Origin: Deferribacteres bacterium
Lineage (GTDB): Bacteria > Nitrospirota > Thermodesulfovibrionia > UBA6902
Length of the DNA: 15,774 nt
Direction: 5' to 3'
NCBI GenBank assembly: GCA_030598625.1
Contig: JAUVPO010000015.1
Coordinates: 1 to 15,774, forward strand
This document shows positions 14,797 through 15,774 of the stretch, one piece after another (positions within the stretch are counted from its first letter, which is position 1; each line of letters starts with the position of its first letter). The translations under genes were made by a program, and so were the position numbers. The notes beneath the pieces are model-generated. The model saw only the letters and a program-made list of their open reading frames with translations. It had not been told where the DNA came from and ran no database searches.

Positions 14797-15774
14797 AAGG
14801 AGCCGTTGCATCGGGACATCCATTAACAGCCGGGGCAGCCGCGAAAATGATTTCTCTTGGAGGAAACGCCTTTGATGCAGCGGTGTCAGCCGGATTCGCG
14901 TCAGTGGTTGCCGAACCCGCATTAACAAGTCTCGGTGGAGGCGGTTTTCTGCTTGCGCACATCGAAAAGCAACAGAAAGATGTCCTTTTTGATTTCTTCG
15001 TGAACACACCGGGGCTGGGAGACAAAGAAAACCTTAAACCTTTAATGACCCCCGTAGACATCAAATTCCCGGAATGCACCCAGATTTTCCACACGGGTTT
15101 CGGTTCTGTCGCGGTGCCAGGCATGCTGAAAGGTTTGCTCCATATTCATAAAAGGCTCTGTACGCTTCCGCTGGAAATAATCCTTGTGCCTGCCTTATCT
15201 TATTTGGAAGAAGGCGTGGAGATATGTGAAATACAGGGAGTCTTTCTCGGCCTCCTTGAACCCATATTCACATCATCGAAGTACGGCAAAGAGATTTATA
15301 TGAAAAACGGCGATTATATAAAACAGGGCGATAAACTCTACAATCCCCAACTGAAGACATTCTTTGAGGGTATAGCCAACGGCAGCCGTGATCTATACAG
15401 CGGAAAAACTGCACAGAAATTCATTGAAGAAATGAAAAATCAAAATGGACTGATTACTCAAAGCGATCTCAATGCATACGAGGTTATCGAAAGAAATCCG
15501 TTACGCATTAAATACCGGGACAGGGAAATCCTCACGAATCCGCCCCCTTCGTTAGGCGGGATCAAGCTGGCCCTCGGGCTGCGTCTTCTTGAAGATGTCG
15601 ACCTTGCCTCAATCCACAACAATTCAGAAGAATTCCTTATAAAACTTCTGGAACTCATGAAAGAAATATATTATTTCAAGCCCCTTTCAAACGGCAGTCC
15701 CGTGATGTATCCCTTCAGCGATTCAGTTACATCCCGGCTGATTAAATCCTATACGGAAAACATATCAGTAAAAA
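14793..15774 (+). CDS. Gamma-glutamyltransferase-like protein (partial, truncated by window edge)
   Basis: At least 327 codons, open to the window edge. The start MKGAVASGHPLTAGAAAKMI, GGNAFDAAVSAGFASVVAEP (23-42), SLGGGGFLLAH (46-56), GSVAVPGMLKGL (104-115) and NPPPSLGGIKLALGLRLLED are Ntn-hydrolase gamma-glutamyltranspeptidase motifs. It starts directly at the mature fold, so there is no signal peptide and it is cytoplasmic, unlike E. coli Ggt. The residues that contain the glutamyl-binding Arg of E. coli (DFREMAP) read DFFVNTP here (67-73), so Arg is Phe and the usual alpha-carboxylate grip is missing. The catalytic Thr that would follow self-cleavage lies beyond the window. It overlaps the ligase by 4 bp; its substrate is probably related to the ligase product. 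Confidence 0.88.
   Translation, partial: MKGAVASGHPLTAGAAAKMISLGGNAFDAAVSAGFASVVAEPALTSLGGGGFLLAHIEKQQKDVLFDFFVNTPGLGDKENLKPLMTPVDIKFPECTQIFHTGFGSVAVPGMLKGLLHIHKRLCTLPLEIILVPALSYLEEGVEICEIQGVFLGLLEPIFTSSKYGKEIYMKNGDYIKQGDKLYNPQLKTFFEGIANGSRDLYSGKTAQKFIEEMKNQNGLITQSDLNAYEVIERNPLRIKYRDREILTNPPPSLGGIKLALGLRLLEDVDLASIHNNSEEFLIKLLELMKEIYYFKPLSNGSPVMYPFSDSVTSRLIKSYTENISVK

Noticed and set aside
14596..15124. Minus-strand open frames antisense to the ligase and GGT-like genes
   Set aside because: No family features; the plus-strand frames carry strong motifs throughout.

Overview
The window looks like chromosome from an anaerobic, Gram-negative-type bacterium. The evidence is a selenocysteine-dependent, Fe-S-rich formate dehydrogenase operon, a bactofilin, an MltG-type murein transglycosylase and the non-mevalonate isoprenoid enzyme IspG. 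Moderate GC, the HydB-like flavoprotein and the mix of neighbours would fit Nitrospirota or Desulfobacterota, but that is an inference without any database search. No mobile element, tRNA, rRNA or CRISPR array was seen.

Layout. A small zinc-ribbon membrane protein (147-413, +) faces the end of a four-gene minus-strand operon (6058 down to 437): a NuoE-like subunit, a NuoF/HydB-like subunit, a stand-alone cyclic-nucleotide-binding-fold protein, and the large formate dehydrogenase catalytic subunit. The catalytic gene is interrupted by one in-frame TGA at 2065-2063. Its protein context (NCARV-TGA-HAPTVAGL) is that of the formate dehydrogenase active site, and a perfect 6-bp hairpin with a GGUCU loop begins 12 nt after the TGA. 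The TGA is therefore read as selenocysteine (residue 356 of 897). A PPC/DUF296 protein (6264-6698, +) diverges from the operon across a 205-bp intergenic region that carries a good minus-strand promoter and an inverted repeat.

From 10390 down to 6726 the minus strand carries mltG, ispG (overlapping mltG by 23 bp), panC, and a short Fis-type DNA-binding protein. The last looks like the C-terminal tail of an NtrC-class activator without its ATPase core, and it ends in a Rho-independent terminator. A small two-helix membrane protein of unknown function lies at 10637-10909 (-).

From 11176 the plus strand carries a secreted tandem SH3b protein, a bactofilin, an M20D-type amidohydrolase, a YbdK-type carboxylate-amine ligase (GCS2 family) and a gamma-glutamyltranspeptidase-like protein that runs off the right edge. 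The last two overlap by ATGA. The GGT-like protein has no signal peptide and lacks the arginine that normally grips the gamma-glutamyl alpha-carboxylate. Ligase, transpeptidase-like hydrolase and amidohydrolase together suggest a cytoplasmic pathway that makes and trims an amide-linked compound of unknown identity.

Three genes (fdhA, mltG, the M20 enzyme) appear to start at TTG, each with an upstream Shine-Dalgarno sequence. The strongest points are the selenocysteine gene with its SECIS, the non-canonical cyclic-nucleotide-fold protein inside the fdh operon, and the ligase/GGT-like couple.
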